The position numbers and the translations under genes were made by a program. Positions 1-17,326 of a stretch of DNA of 64,000 bases are shown piece after piece. Position 1 is the stretch's first letter; each line of letters opens with the position of its first letter. Below the pieces are notes generated by a model that was not told the origin of the DNA, searched no databases, and saw nothing but the letters and a program-made list of their open reading frames with translations. Origin of the DNA: Coprinellus micaceus (Eukaryota > Basidiomycota > Agaricomycetes > Agaricales > Psathyrellaceae); NCBI GenBank assembly GCA_951394405.1, contig OX596344.1, forward strand, positions 2,418,001 through 2,482,000, given 5' to 3'.

Positions 1-5913
<5,913 letters not shown>

Positions 5914-6155
5914 ACGTTGGTTGAATAGGAAGCGAGTTGTGTAGAGCATGGAGAGTGTGAAGAAGTTGTAGACTAAAAATGTATTGTTATTACTGATGTA
6001 TCTACCTTTGGTGCAGTGAACTCATTGGATGGAAATGTGACCGGAGAATCGGAGTACATATGGAGAATCGGAGTGCATAACTGGCGAGGATGAGGTGATG
6101 GTGCCGTCGCCTCGACAAGATTGTGATGCCAACCTCTTTATCTTGAACCATCATC

Positions 6156-8003
6156 ATGTCACCCCTCCTGAAGCTTCCCGTAGACCTCACATTCCTCACC
6201 ATATCATACCTCCTACCTAACGATATTCTCGTCCTGCGGCAGGTAAGCTTATTTTTCTTCAAGTCGACGAATTGGAGACGTCTGACGACAGCTTGTATTG
6301 AACAGACATGCAAAGATCTGTCAAAGCTCACGCGAGATCGGGCCGTCTGGATATCGCAGTACGAAGCTCAGATCTTGTCCAAGGGGCACCCCTTCCCCTC
6401 TTCGATTCCCTTGGAGTCTATGGAGGCCCACGAACTCGAGCGCCAAATCCATATCTGCGACCGCGTCTCGCAGAAATGGGCGGGACTTGCTGAGGGTCGG
6501 TACACGTATCCACGCGATTCTACGCGATTTGCGCTCTGTCAGAGGGTGCGGGATTTTGAGGTTCAGAGAAGGGCGGATGTGGGGGTGAAGATACGGAGTG
6601 TGCACTTTTTGAACCTTCATGGGAGGGATTTGGTGCTGGTGCATTATAAGGACGATTGGTCGGTGTTGGAGGTGTGGGATCTTCGAGGGGAGGGAGAGGT
6701 GGGGAGCGAGGTGAGGAAGGTGGCTGAGTGGGGTCCGAGAGGGACAATTGTGAAGAATGTTGTGGTGGGTGGGGACGGGGACGGGGACGGGGAGTTGGGG
6801 GTGAAGATTGCGGTTGGAGTAATGTTGCCACCTGAGTACGTGTCGAATCTTCCTCCCATCTGGAAAGCTCCAGTCTCAGACTGGCTATCGTTGCAGAGAT
6901 CACCTCGTCCAAATCCTGACCCTGACGCCTTCCCTAACCTTTGAAGTCACGGCTTCTATTCGCACCTACATGAACCCAATCGCCTTCCACGGAAACCTAG
7001 TCGCGGTAGGGGACCACCTCTCCAAATCCCTCCTCTGGAACTGGAACGCATCCAGATTCGCTTGCATGGACGGAGACCTCGTTCCTAACCGCGAATGCCA
7101 CACGACCTACTCCCCCGATGCCGAGGATGACCCAATCGGTACCATGAACCCTATCATCGACGTGGTCTTCGCCCGGGACTACGCCTTTGTGGCGCGGGCG
7201 TATACCCTGACCTTGTTCCCCATACCAACGGAGTTTCACGCTACGCTCAACGAGGCGATGGAACACAGTGCCGGCTTCTTGGCGAAACATTCGTTTGGCT
7301 GTGTCGACGCTGCGTGCATCACCCCAATCGCGCCTCTCAATGGGACTGCTTCCCCGAACCCTTCGTATCACATCCTCGTGCGTGGGTTTAGCAACGATTC
7401 ATGGAGGGACCGGAACAGCCACGTGCTCCAACTATATACCCTCGACCATATTCCTCCTCCCTCCTCCTCATCCCCCCCTTCCGACTCTCCTCTTCCTTAC
7501 ATCTTCCCACCTCGACTCGAAGCCCATATACCCACCAAGTACGGCCGGCTCACCTGCCATCGCGTGTTCATGGGGAAAGCGGGTGTCGCTCTGTGGATGC
7601 AGCCCAAACGATCTGGGATGCGATTTCAGGAGGAAGAATATTATGGGATAGATCATTATGCTGACGCCCCGCATATACGGCTTTCAGACCAGGGGGAGGC
7701 GCATAGGTTGAATGCTGCGATTTTGATGGATAGTCCGTATAGGTTTGACGCAGGAGATGGGGAGATGAGCACCGGATGTGAGTGCATTCTCTCGTTCGTT
7801 CATTAAATATGGCGTGGGATGAGTATTGACGTGGATGGGCAGTTATGGAGGAGGCAGCTGGGGAGATCGTTCAGCTGGACCCCATCCTCGTGAAGGCGAA
7901 CCACGATAGCGACGCCGATTGGACGTGCATAGATTGGGACGAAGCAGGGGGGAGAATCGTTCTTGGGCTCCAGAATGGGTGGGTGACGCTTCTAGAGATG
8001 TGA
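6156..8003 (+). CDS. F-box domain protein, intact copy
   Basis: Probably a substrate adaptor of an SCF ubiquitin ligase. Exons are 6156-6242, 6306-6835, 6897-7777 and 7843-8003, giving 552 residues. The F-box is at the N-terminus: LLKLPVDLTFLTISYLLP at residues 4-21, then ILVLRQ and, after intron 1, TCKDLSKLTRDRAVWISQ. The rest has alternating short strands and WNW, VWDLRGEG and CIDWDE motifs, suggesting a beta-propeller-like substrate domain, but no repeat is clear. The second intron junction is supported by the paralogous copy at 13740-14952, which contains the same joined sequence. The last exon ends WVTLLEM. It lies 240 bp downstream of the SPE3-LYS9 gene on the same strand. The substrate is unknown. 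Confidence 0.85.
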
Positions 8004-8430
8004 AGGAACTGGTGCTCTTGGTAGTAAGGGCCTGGAGGAACGACTTCAGACTGGATGCCCTCGTCTACCCTTTGCATATTGACCAATGTCACCTCGACTT
8101 TCCGGCTCAATGCGGAAGTGGGACGCTGGTCCACACGTTCTTCGATGACCCTGCCCTTAATTCGATGATCATGAGCACGGGCCAACGGCGTCACGCCGTC
8201 CATGGTCCATGAGCTTAACTGATCACAGGCTTCGAGGTACCCTGCCTCAGGTGAGTGGAATTCGCAGATAGGGATGGCGTCAGTGGACTAACCACTTTGA
8301 ACTATTTCACAGAATAGGCTCTCTAGCATTCTTCCCTTGGCCCGAGGGTTGGGCTCTATGAGCCCCCACTGCGTTCGTGGATATAGCGTATCAACTAGCC
8401 TCCTGCCCAAGCACACAACCATCCAAGATT
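7210..8430 (+). repeat. segmental duplication, copy A (pairs with 14175-15385)
   Basis: This stretch covers the 3' half of the intact F-box gene and several hundred bases downstream. It recurs as a direct repeat at 14175-15385. About 700 bases (7505-8230 against 14460-15175) look nearly identical; similarity falls off on both sides. Confidence 0.85.
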
Positions 8431-8725
8431 GGGAATACCGCTACCTCTTTTCATCGTCCACGCAAAGAGGCGCTGGTCATATTGACCTTCCTTGCCACAG
8501 TGGCGCCTGGATCCATCGTTGATCAGGCCACGCTCGACAACGGCATTAGTCCAGAACCCCTCACGATGATAGGCTAGGATTCGGTTGGCCCACAAACGCG
8601 ACAGACGAGACGTCCAGATTCGACGTCCTTCTCACCGACATTCTGCCTCGTCTACTCCGTGGCCGTGGGTCGGTATTGCGCATGATGTGTGCGCTGATTA
8701 TGTGCGCCCTTTCGCTCACTAACGC
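8004..8725. other. intergenic tail of the duplication
   Basis: Up to about 8430 this is the duplicated downstream flank of the F-box gene, matching 14953-15385. It has splice-like sites (for example a donor near 8251 and an acceptor near 8312) but no frame I can connect to a protein. From 8430 to 8725 I see nothing recognisable. Confidence 0.4.
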
Positions 8726-9525
8726 GTCGACTCCAGGCAGTTGGCTCCGAAAGCACCCCCAATGCCCCCTCCCTGTGCGCATGGCGGTTCCTGTAAGATT
8801 GCTGATCAGGGTACCGATTCCTTCTTTCCTTACTGGACTGGAGGCCAAGTGAAGAAAAGCGGTATCTACGATGCTATAAACCACTATCACAAGGATGAAC
8901 GGTGCCGAGTACAGTGAGTGGGTGTCGGTCCCTTCACCCAGCGTCAGGGCTGGGAAAGGAGACCACCCCACGCTCACGTCAATTTCCCGCGCTCGCACTG
9001 CCGACGACAACGGTGCCATTTTTGCACGAGCGGACACTGCTGCCCATGTCCATATGGCACACAATTGTACGCATGGGACCAGGCCATGGAACATCTGTAT
9101 TCCCATATCTGCTTTTCGGTAGGTCCTTTAACTCTTTCAGGGTTGTTGTGAGCCTTTGTTCGGGTGCCTAACTGACAACGGCATTCGATGCAAAACGGGC
9201 TGACACGAACATTCCTGGAGGGAACAAAGGTGATCAAGACATCCCAAATGCGCCTAACGGAAGAGCTGCACGTCATCCATGCTCACCACCTGAGCCTCCA
9301 CTACCTCTCACTGCCCAAAGACTTCCGCAAAACGATCGAATTCATTCAGGACAATGAGAATATTTCTGTACCCTCGCTACGAAGAAGACCGGAAATGGAC
9401 GACAGAGATCACGAGCAGGGAAGAGAGAAACCTACTTGAGGGACTGGAGAACCTGGAGAAGGAGGGGCGGATGCAAGATCGAGGGTTGAAATTTGAAAAT
9501 GTCGTGAATCTGGTACGTGGGCCTC
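8726..9525 (+). pseudogene. decayed CorA-like gene copy, lacks membrane domain
   Basis: A broken relative of the intact gene at 10179-12747. Matching blocks appear in the same order: a counterpart of the second exon near 8726-8900 (YWTGGQVKKS against NWTERQVRKS), a counterpart of YGWDGAIESLYEHVL as YAWDQAMEHLYSHI near 9050-9110, RLTEELHVIHAHHLSLHYL at about 9250-9310 against PLARELHTLRAHHLNYSTL, and a coiled-coil-like end near 9420-9520. These blocks lie in different frames with stops between them. The exons for the two membrane helices and the GMN motif are absent. This looks like a truncated tandem duplicate. Confidence 0.75.
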
Positions 9526-9622
9526 AAATCTAGCAAGCGAAGTGACACATTATCACCCCCGGCCATGTTTTCGGCAGTGTAAATATCAGGGATAACGTCG
9601 CGGCAAGCCTATATCGAGTCTC

Positions 9623-9744
9623 ATTAGAGTTTGCGTAGAGCCATACGGCGGCTAATATTCCCATTTTTGCACAACTCCATTTACTTAAAGGAGGGAATTT
9701 GGAGCCACTGGTGGCTCCTGGTGGCTCTGCGCAAACTCTCTAAT
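9623..9744. repeat. short inverted-repeat element (MITE-like)
   Basis: The ends are imperfect inverted repeats: ATTAGAGTTTGCGTAGAGCC at 9623-9642 and the complementary GGCTCTGCGCAAACTCTCTAAT at about 9723-9744. The 122-bp element also has an inner palindrome around GGAGCCACTGGTGGCTCC. It lies between the CorA pseudogene and the intact CorA-like gene. No target duplication was confirmed. The rest of 9526-10178 holds no feature I can see. Confidence 0.5.
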
Positions 9745-10178
9745 CTCCCTCCCGATCGAGAAGTCGCGGCCATTACCTTTCCGGACAGATGAAGTAAATG
9801 GCCAACTTGACGACGGTATTCATTCCTGCCTCCTTCATTGAGGGGAGCCCGCACGCATTCTCTCATGAGCTTCCCAAACTGTACTCGGCATGGACACCGT
9901 CGAAATCAACCCGGACTCCCTCGGCGAACCCAGGAAAGGATAAACAAGCAGCACGGTTGGAACGTGTTCAAGGTGTCAATCACAGCTTGCTAACATTCCC
10001 CTATAAGAGGAGGGCCTCCAACAGCAAACATGCTATCCTCAGCTTCGCCAACGCCCCCTTTCCCTCGCATTCCCATCCACACCTGGGGCACTTCCCTTTC
10101 CCTTGATCGATCCCTCACGAATTTAACGAATTCCCAGACGGCGCCATACCATAACCAGAAAAGGTTGAAGAGGGAGAT

Positions 10179-12747
10179 ATGAACGAATTTTTGAGCATCC
10201 TACGGAGCAGGCCAGCCAGCGTGAAGACCGTGAGGAGTGTCGGCTCGGATCCCAACCGTATTGCGCCGCCTTCACATCGGCATGCTGCCCCCTCAGCGCC
10301 CTGGCCTTGGGTCGATATCGGAGACGGTGAGCAGAGCGCCCTTCCTTAGATACCGTTCTATCAATTCGAACCAGATTTTTGGCTTGGCCGCGCAAGGTGG
10401 TCCTGTGTTGCTTTCTCGTTGTCCTGTTGTCTCCTTTCACCTACCTTCCAACTCCGATTCGCTAACATCGTCCCAGATGTCGACCGCGAGCAACTGGCCT
10501 CCAAGGAGCCCCCAATTCCAGAATTATGCCCCCACCATGATTGCAGCTGCTGGACTGGCTACCCACAGTCGCGTTTCCCGAACTGGACGGAGAGGCAGGT
10601 GAGGAAGAGCAAAATTTGGGACGCTGTCCACAAGTATCGAAGGGATCTAGAGTGCAAGATATTCAGATGCGATGTTAATGCCAACGGTTACTTTACGGAT
10701 GCGGGGCCTCTGGATGCGCCAGAAGGAAAGGATGCGGAGACCTGGAAGACAATCCTCCACGAAACCAACCATGTGAGTGGGACGATCAATTGGAAGTGTA
10801 GAGACTCGGGGTTTGGACAGTCTCGAGTTCAATGGGGCGTCGGCTGTCTCTGCACGACGCCGCCGCGTGTTTTCCTCGTGTCCTGTGCCCTGGTCCCCGG
10901 AACGGCTTTGGGGGCTCAATGTTGACTCACTCATCTCTTATTAAGCGCCCGTCGGACCTCCGTGTCAGGGCACTCTTCCTTCAGAACATGTCGGGGCCAG
11001 TGCTGAAGATGCTGGGTGCCAGGTATGTATGGTACTACGCGTGCATGCATCCGCTCACAAATGCGATTAGATTCAATATTGACCCCTTTTATTTCTCGTC
11101 ATCCCTCAACTGGATACCCTCGAGGTTTCAAGAACAGATTCAGGAGGACGTTGGTGATAGTAAGTACCTCATTTTCTGGTAAACCGCGCAACATGCCGAG
11201 AGCCGCCCGTCCGCCTCTAGATATTACGGTCGCCCTGACGTTTATCAAATCCGTTGAGCAAGACGAGTATGAGCAGGAGTACCTGCCTGCCATGCCTGGT
11301 GGGTCGATTGCCTCTCGCAAAGAGACCTATCTCGGTTCCCAAAGGATCGACACCCAGGCGCCCCTGGTGTTGCACTCAAGTTAGTTGCTTTCGCATTTTT
11401 CTTACCCGCTCCTCACTTCCCGTCCAACCAGATCACAAGGTTCTTTCTCTGGACCTACTGTCAGTTCACCTGATCAGGCATATCAACGGCAGTACCATCA
11501 TCTCCTACCACCCCACACGGAACCTACCTGTGACTTCTGCTGAAGACCTTCACGAGCGGATTCGCTTTGCAGGACGGTCTGTGTACTGGCAGGGCATGTT
11601 CCAGCAGTCCCCCGACCCGACGCTTGTGTTACTTTGCTTTGTCTGGCACGCGATCTACGGATGGGACGGCGCTATCGAGTCGCTCTATGAGCACGTGCTA
11701 GCTCTGGTGGGTATTTGCTTCAACTTGGATCCAGAAAACTCAAAGGTCGTGCTCCGCTCACTGGTTTGTAGGAATTCCGCTCGGTGTCAAGAAAGGAGAT
11801 ACCCCTCGCCCGCGAACTGCACACTCTTCGTGCACATCACCTCAATTACTCCACCCTCCTGGATGACTTAATTGAAACCATAGGCTTTATTCAAGAAACA
11901 CCAAACCCATTCATGACCGAAGTCAACTTCAAGAGCCGCCTACAGACGCTAGCAGACAACGAAAAGCTGATTGCTAGGGAATGCAAGATCCTCCTCAAGA
12001 AAGTCGACAATATGAAATCAAGGTTGACTATGAATCAAAGGCGCCTGGAGTCACTCGAAATTGTAGGCTTTTTTTGGGAGATTGCTGGTCTCGGCTAATC
12101 GTCGATGGACATTTGCTGTAGATATTCGTCACTTTGACTATATCAAACACCCAAGAGATGCGAAAATTGGCGGAGGCCTCCGTCCGCGACAGCTCAGGTA
12201 AGGCACCCCAGTGAATATCTGATGTAGACAGGCTGCTCATACACTCATGGCCCTCGGCGCACGCACAGCCATGAGACAAATTTCATTTTTGACAATGATT
12301 TTCCTTCCTGCGGGTTTTATTGCGGTGAGTCGCCCTGCAGTCTAATGGGTTCTCTCCATATATTCCGGATGCCGAGTACTCAACCTTCCTTGGCAGTCCA
12401 TTTTCGGGATGAACGTCGCCGAAATCAACCCTGGGTCTCTTGAAACCCTTCCCCGCTATGTTGCCACGGCCATCCCTTTCACCATTGCCACCATCTGGGT
12501 CACCATTGCCTTCCAGAGCAAGTACATGTTCGGAACTGACATGTCGTTCTGGTGGCGCCTCACATGGCCATTCCAACTCTTTTATGAGAAGTACATCCGC
12601 AAGCAGAGGAAGGCACCAACGGACAACACGTTTGCGGATGTAGAGGAGGAGAAAGAAATAACCTTCAATATAGGACGAGAAGGGTCTCTCCGAGACGTTG
12701 AGGTGTTGCCAACGACTCACGCGCGGCCGTTTGAGACGCACCACTGA
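10179..12747 (+). CDS. CorA-like Mg2+ transporter-family protein
   Basis: A membrane protein of the CorA metal-ion transporter superfamily, in the divergent form expanded in Agaricomycetes. Ten exons: 10179-10326, 10477-10772, 10946-11022, 11071-11159, 11221-11379, 11432-11706, 11772-12062, 12122-12197, 12269-12324 and 12397-12747 give 605 residues. All junctions keep frame. The large N-terminal domain includes FNIDPFYFSSSLNWIPSRFQ and a long helix (residues about 375-470) ending in NTQEMRKLAEASVRDSS. Two C-terminal membrane helices lie at about 471-489 and 511-528, with the family motif GMN at 493-495 between them. The tail is acidic and cytosolic. Introns 1 and 2 (150 and 173 nt) are long for this genome, so the 5' end is the least certain part. 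A decayed copy lies immediately upstream. Confidence 0.85.
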
Positions 12748-13350
12748 TGTCTGGGGGTCTCTGGCAAGGTTCTGTGAACCTCGTAAGTCTTATGCTTATC
12801 ACGATTTTTTAATGATTTACTGTGAGGGTGAAGCGTACGTTCCACGATTCTCCCAGCTCTTTCTATCGATTATCGCTGTTGTTGTGGACTTTGACTCTGC
12901 TCTGCCCCCCAAACTCTTTCATTTCTGTTTTGCATACTACTGATATGTGTAGAATTGATTCGATGACTTTCGCTTGGAACGATATCGAGTTGCAATGTAT
13001 TGGTTGGATCGGTTGACACCAATCGGCTAGTTGCTGATGCTGGTGGGAGTATGGAATGGGTCCTGGAAGGTCGATTCCTACGATCCGAGGCGCCTTGATA
13101 AGCCCAAAGTCCATATCACCGGCGGCGGCGGGCCTTGTCCATCACCAAGACGCCTCAAGACGCAGAATGGGGTATTTCCCCTCTTTATCACCACTGCCTT
13201 CATCTCGAGCACGCTCGAACGCAACGCGTTACCCCGCAGAGCCGGCAGATGAGACGCGGGCATGCACCCCCCAATGGCATCAACGCCAACGAACACACGC
13301 CACATTCTTCTCGCAAAAGATCCAGTGCTGCAGCCACCCAATACTTACCC
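12748..13350. other. intergenic, no gene seen
   Basis: This holds the 3' region of the CorA-like gene and a moderately T-rich stretch. No reading frame here resembles a known protein. Confidence 0.4.
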
Positions 13351-13582
13351 TGCATGCAAAGCAAATTATTTGCACCCAAATAAGTCCAGAATAAGCAACA
13401 AAATAACTCAATTATTCTGAAAGTTTTTTCGAAGCCAATAATTTGCCCTGATAGGACAAATTTGCCAGGGAATGCGACCTGTTTCCGGCAAATTATTTCC
13501 GGCAAAATAAGGAGAAAATAATCAAGTTATTTCCAAACTTATTCTTCCCTTATTTTGGCCCAAATAATTTGGTATGCATGCA
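13351..13582. mobile_element. AT-rich MITE with long imperfect TIRs
   Basis: A 232-bp AT-rich block bounded by TGCATGC. The left arm (13351 to about 13420) and right arm (about 13515-13582) are imperfect inverted complements, including AAATTATTTG, AAATAAG, AGAATAAG and AAAATAACT in matching order. It has no coding capacity. It sits just upstream of the decayed F-box copy, whose N-terminal exon is missing. The target duplication is not clear. Confidence 0.7.
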
Positions 13583-13739
13583 GTGTTACAGTGCGGGTTC
13601 GCTTCGCCATCCTCTGCCTCCGATTTGGCCGCAATTCCCTGTGGCCCCTCTCGCGAGTCGACTGCTCATGGCTCGAGCTAGCTTTCGGTTGCATCGGCAT
13701 CTTCGTCTCGACAGTACTCTCGATTATGGCGATTGTAGC

Positions 13740-14952
13740 TGGGAATTCCTGGCGATTGGGCATGGAGAGGTACCAACGCGATAGAACACGATTCGCGTTC
13801 TATCAGTGGGTGCGGGACTTTGAGATTCAGAAAAGGTCGGGTGGGAGTGTGAAGATGAGGGGTGCACGCTTTCTGGGGAGTCGAGGGTGAAGTTTGCGGT
13901 TGGGGTCACGATGCTGCCACCTGAGTGCGTCTCGAATCTTTATCCCGTCTGCAATGCTCCAGTTCCCGACCGGCCGTGGTCGTAGAGAACACCTGGTCCA
14001 AATCCTGACACTTACGCCTTCCTTATCCTTCGAAGTTACGACTTCGATCCGCACCTACATGAGCCCAATCACATTCCACGTAGACCTAGTCGCGCTGGGG
14101 GACCCTCTTACCACATCTCTCCACCGGAACTGGAAGGCATCTACCTTCGCTTTTTTAAACGATGGCCTCGCTCCTTGTTCCCCATACCAATGGAGTTTCA
14201 CGCTACGCTCAACGAGGCGATGGAGGACAGTGTCGGCTCCTTGGCGAAACATTCGTTTGGCTGTGTCGACGCTGTCACGGTGTGTATCACCCCAATCGTG
14301 CTTCCCGAGGGGGCTGCTCCCCTAAACCCATACCACATCCTCGTGCGTGGGTTCAGCAACGATTCATGGAAAGATCGGAACAGCCACCTGCTCCGACTAT
14401 ATACCCTCGACTATGTTTCTTCCCCCTCCTCCTCTCCTCTTCCTTACATCTTCCCGCCTCGACTCGAAGCCCACATACCCACCAAGTACGGCCGGCTCAC
14501 CTGCCACCGCGTGTTCATGGGGAAAGCGGGTGTCGCTCTGTGGATGCAGCCCAAACGATCTGGGATGCGATTTCAGGAGGAAGAATATTATGGGATAGAT
14601 CATTATGCTGACGCCCCGCATATACGGCTTTCAGACCAGGGGGAGGCGCATAGGTTGAATGCTGCGATTTTGATGGATAGTCCATATAGGTTTGACGCAG
14701 GAGATGGGGAGATGAGTACCGGATGTGAGTGTATTTTCTCGTTCGTTCATTAAATATGGCGTGAGATGAGTATTGATGTGGATGTGGGCAGTTATGGAGG
14801 AGACAGCCGGGGAGATCGTTCAGCTGGACCCCATCCTCGTGAAGGCGAACCACGATAGCGACGCCGATTGGACGTGCATATATTGGGACGAAGCAGGGGG
14901 GCGAATCGTTCTTGGGCTCCAGAATGGGTGGGTGACGCTTCTAGACATGTGA
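13740..14952 (+). pseudogene. truncated copy of the F-box gene
   Basis: A direct duplicate of the gene at 6156-8003. The F-box exon is absent. Diverged sequence begins with the counterpart of YPRDSTRFALCQRVRDFEVQ near 13770. A large internal deletion after about 13860 removes the middle of exon 2. Another near 14160 joins NWKAS directly to LFPIPMEFHATLNEAM. From 14460 to the stop at 14950-14952 it is nearly identical to the intact copy, including the last intron. An open frame from the ATG at 14175 could still encode the C-terminal part, but without the F-box it should not bind Skp1. Confidence 0.85.
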
Positions 14953-15385
14953 AGGAACTGGTGCTCTTGGTAGTAAGGGCCTGGAGGAATGACTTTAGAC
15001 TGGATTCCCTCGTCTACCCTTTGCATATTGACCAATGCCACCTCGACTTTCCGGCTCAATGCGGAAGTGGAACGCTGGTCCACACGTTCTTCGATGTCCC
15101 TGCCCCTAATTCGATGATCATGAGCACGGCTCAACGGCGTCACGCCGTCCATGGTCCATGAGCTTCACTGATCACAGGCTTCGAGGCCTGCCTCAGGTGA
15201 GTAGACTCGCAGATAAGGATGGCGTCAGTGGACTAACCACTTTGAACCGTTTCGCAGAGTGGGCTCCCGAGCGTCCTCGCTTTGGCCCGAGAAGTGGGCC
15301 CTGTTCTGTGAGCACCCGCCGCGTTCGCGAATATGGCATAACAACTGGCCTCAAGTTCACGACCATTCAAGATCGAGTGTAAACG
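14175..15385 (+). repeat. segmental duplication, copy B (pairs with 7210-8430)
   Basis: The second copy of the direct repeat. The near-identical core (14460-15175) contrasts with the much more diverged sequence just upstream, which argues for a recent conversion or a second duplication rather than one old event. From 15387 to 15626 I see only the presumed promoter of the next gene. Confidence 0.85.
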
Positions 15386-15626
15386 GCAATGGTCTCCTGT
15401 GGCGTGCCATTCCTCAGCCTTCTGGCCCCCACGAGTATAGCACGTGAGGGTGATCGGAATCGTCGCGCTTCCATTGTGTACAGCTGCTTGCTCACAGTTG
15501 TGAATCAGGATAGCCTCCGGTTGAGCAATCGGTCTTCTTGCTCTTGACCTCCATACAGCCCATACACCCTTCAGCTCCCTCATCCCACAGCAGCCTTAGT
15601 GGCCCTCGCACTGCGCGGCGGCCAGT

Positions 15627-16848
15627 ATGCTTGATTCACAAGACCGAGAGAACGCTGGCGTTGGTTCTGCTCCTGTCGCCCTGTGGTGAGTCCTTTGCCG
15701 ATCCCTGCTGTAGCCTTTCTCCGTCTTCACCTTCGCTTACTTGTACACGACGAAGATGACCCCTTTACTTCCTTATACCCCTGTTTAACCGACTGGTTTC
15801 AGCTCCTTCCGCTAACAGCGCACCTATCAACAGGTCCGAGGACGTCGTAGCCTTCAATACTCCAAATTTCAGTGGCTTTGCATTCGAAGTCGATCTCAAG
15901 AGGTAAATTGGATCGCATCATAGCGTCAATTGACAAAGCTTATCACTTTTCTCTCTCAGACCCTGCATACTCGGATTGTCGCAGTCTCCTAACGACCCTG
16001 TGGGCACCCACATCCCGCGTCTGTGAGTAGTGGCAAATTTCAGTGCTGAGCCACTGGTGACGCTGACTCCTCTGCATAGCATCCACAAAACTTACGATCT
16101 CCACAGTCTTCTCCAGCTCAGTGATGTGACATCATCGCCCACCCCGTCCCCTCTGAAGAAGGAATCCGCAAACTACCACTCAGACTCGAGCATCCGGCTC
16201 CATCGCGAACTCTTCGATCGCCGCAGTAGCAGCCCAGAGGACCTCACAGCAAATGATCGCGGGTGGCTCATCTCGGACTCAGAGTCAGAGTTTGATTCTG
16301 CGTCTGAGATCAACGTTGTGGCTTTGGATGCCACCGGGCGTGTCTCTCGTATCGGCAGGATACCCCTAGACGCCTCCCATCCGCCTCTGAGCCAGATCGA
16401 ATTCGAGGTCGTACCTCTTCCAACCGACCTTCGAGGCCGTCTGCAGAAGCTTGAGCGACGAGCCAGGGTGGAGGTCCTCCATGATATTCGGCCCAAGCGC
16501 GAGCTGACGGAGCAGGAGGAGTTCGTGGCGTGGATGAACAAGGATGGGGTCAGGATGTTGCTCACTCCCGCATCTCATGCCGCTCTTAAGGCATGGCTGG
16601 ACGCGGCGGATGGGTCCAGTTGCCCTCAACAAGCTAGCTCCGATGCCGTGATCGATCAGGTTGCCGCCTCGTCTCCCGTTGAATTCAGAGTCTGCGTAGA
16701 GGAAGATAGCGATATAGAAGGGCAGGAAAAGATATTAACCCTGAATACGGCAAGTTACCGATACACTCCCCCACTGACCTTTTCTGCCCTTGGACCCGCC
16801 ACAATGGACGAGGAAGACGAGGGCAATGACGCGGACGTCGAGGATTAG
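15627..16848 (+). CDS. hypothetical protein, 319 residues
   Basis: I do not recognise the family. Exons 15627-15685, 15834-15902, 15960-16022 and 16080-16848 keep one frame. The introns of 148, 57 and 57 nt have good donors and AG acceptors. The protein starts MLDSQDRENAG, has no signal peptide or membrane segment, and is rich in Ser, Asp and Glu. It carries a Ser/Asp/Glu stretch (about residues 122-136) and a very acidic C-terminus (EEDEGNDADVED). The middle (about 180-245) is a plausible helical domain containing RLQKLERRARVEVLHDI. A regulatory or scaffold role is possible, but nothing in the sequence proves one. The first exon is the least certain. Confidence 0.6.
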
Positions 16849-17326
16849 ACCTGCTTGGCCAGATTTTTGCTATCGCGTCTCTTCGCCCTCCTGAACAACC
16901 TCGTCATTTTCTGACTTATGCTTAGACCTTATCTCCCTGATCCGATTCGTATTAACCAGTATTCAACTTTCATTTAATGACGCGACGCGTTCGCGTTGCT
17001 TGTTATTGTTTGTAAGTGGTTCGTTGAAGCTGTGGCCAAGCTCGTTTGCTCGTTTGGCCCTGGCCTCTGGCTCCTTCCCCGTGAAATTTCTAGCACCAAT
17101 CCAGCATCTTCAACTACCCCACCGAGTCTAAGTGGAAATGGTGGTCAATCTTCTGGTCTGTCCGTATCTAGGCCATACAGTCCAGGGCAGGACCTTCGTT
17201 GCCACTCATTGGTCTGCTTGATGTTGCATCGAAATGGTCAAATAGGCAAAGGTAGCCGCACTCGTATCCTTACCCACTTCAACGTATTCTCCTATTCAGC
17301 GGCTCAGAATTCGCGCCACTCCCGCC
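16849..17326. other. intergenic, no gene seen
   Basis: Between two plus-strand genes. It holds the 3' end of the upstream gene and the promoter of the downstream one. No frame with protein character was found. Confidence 0.4.
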
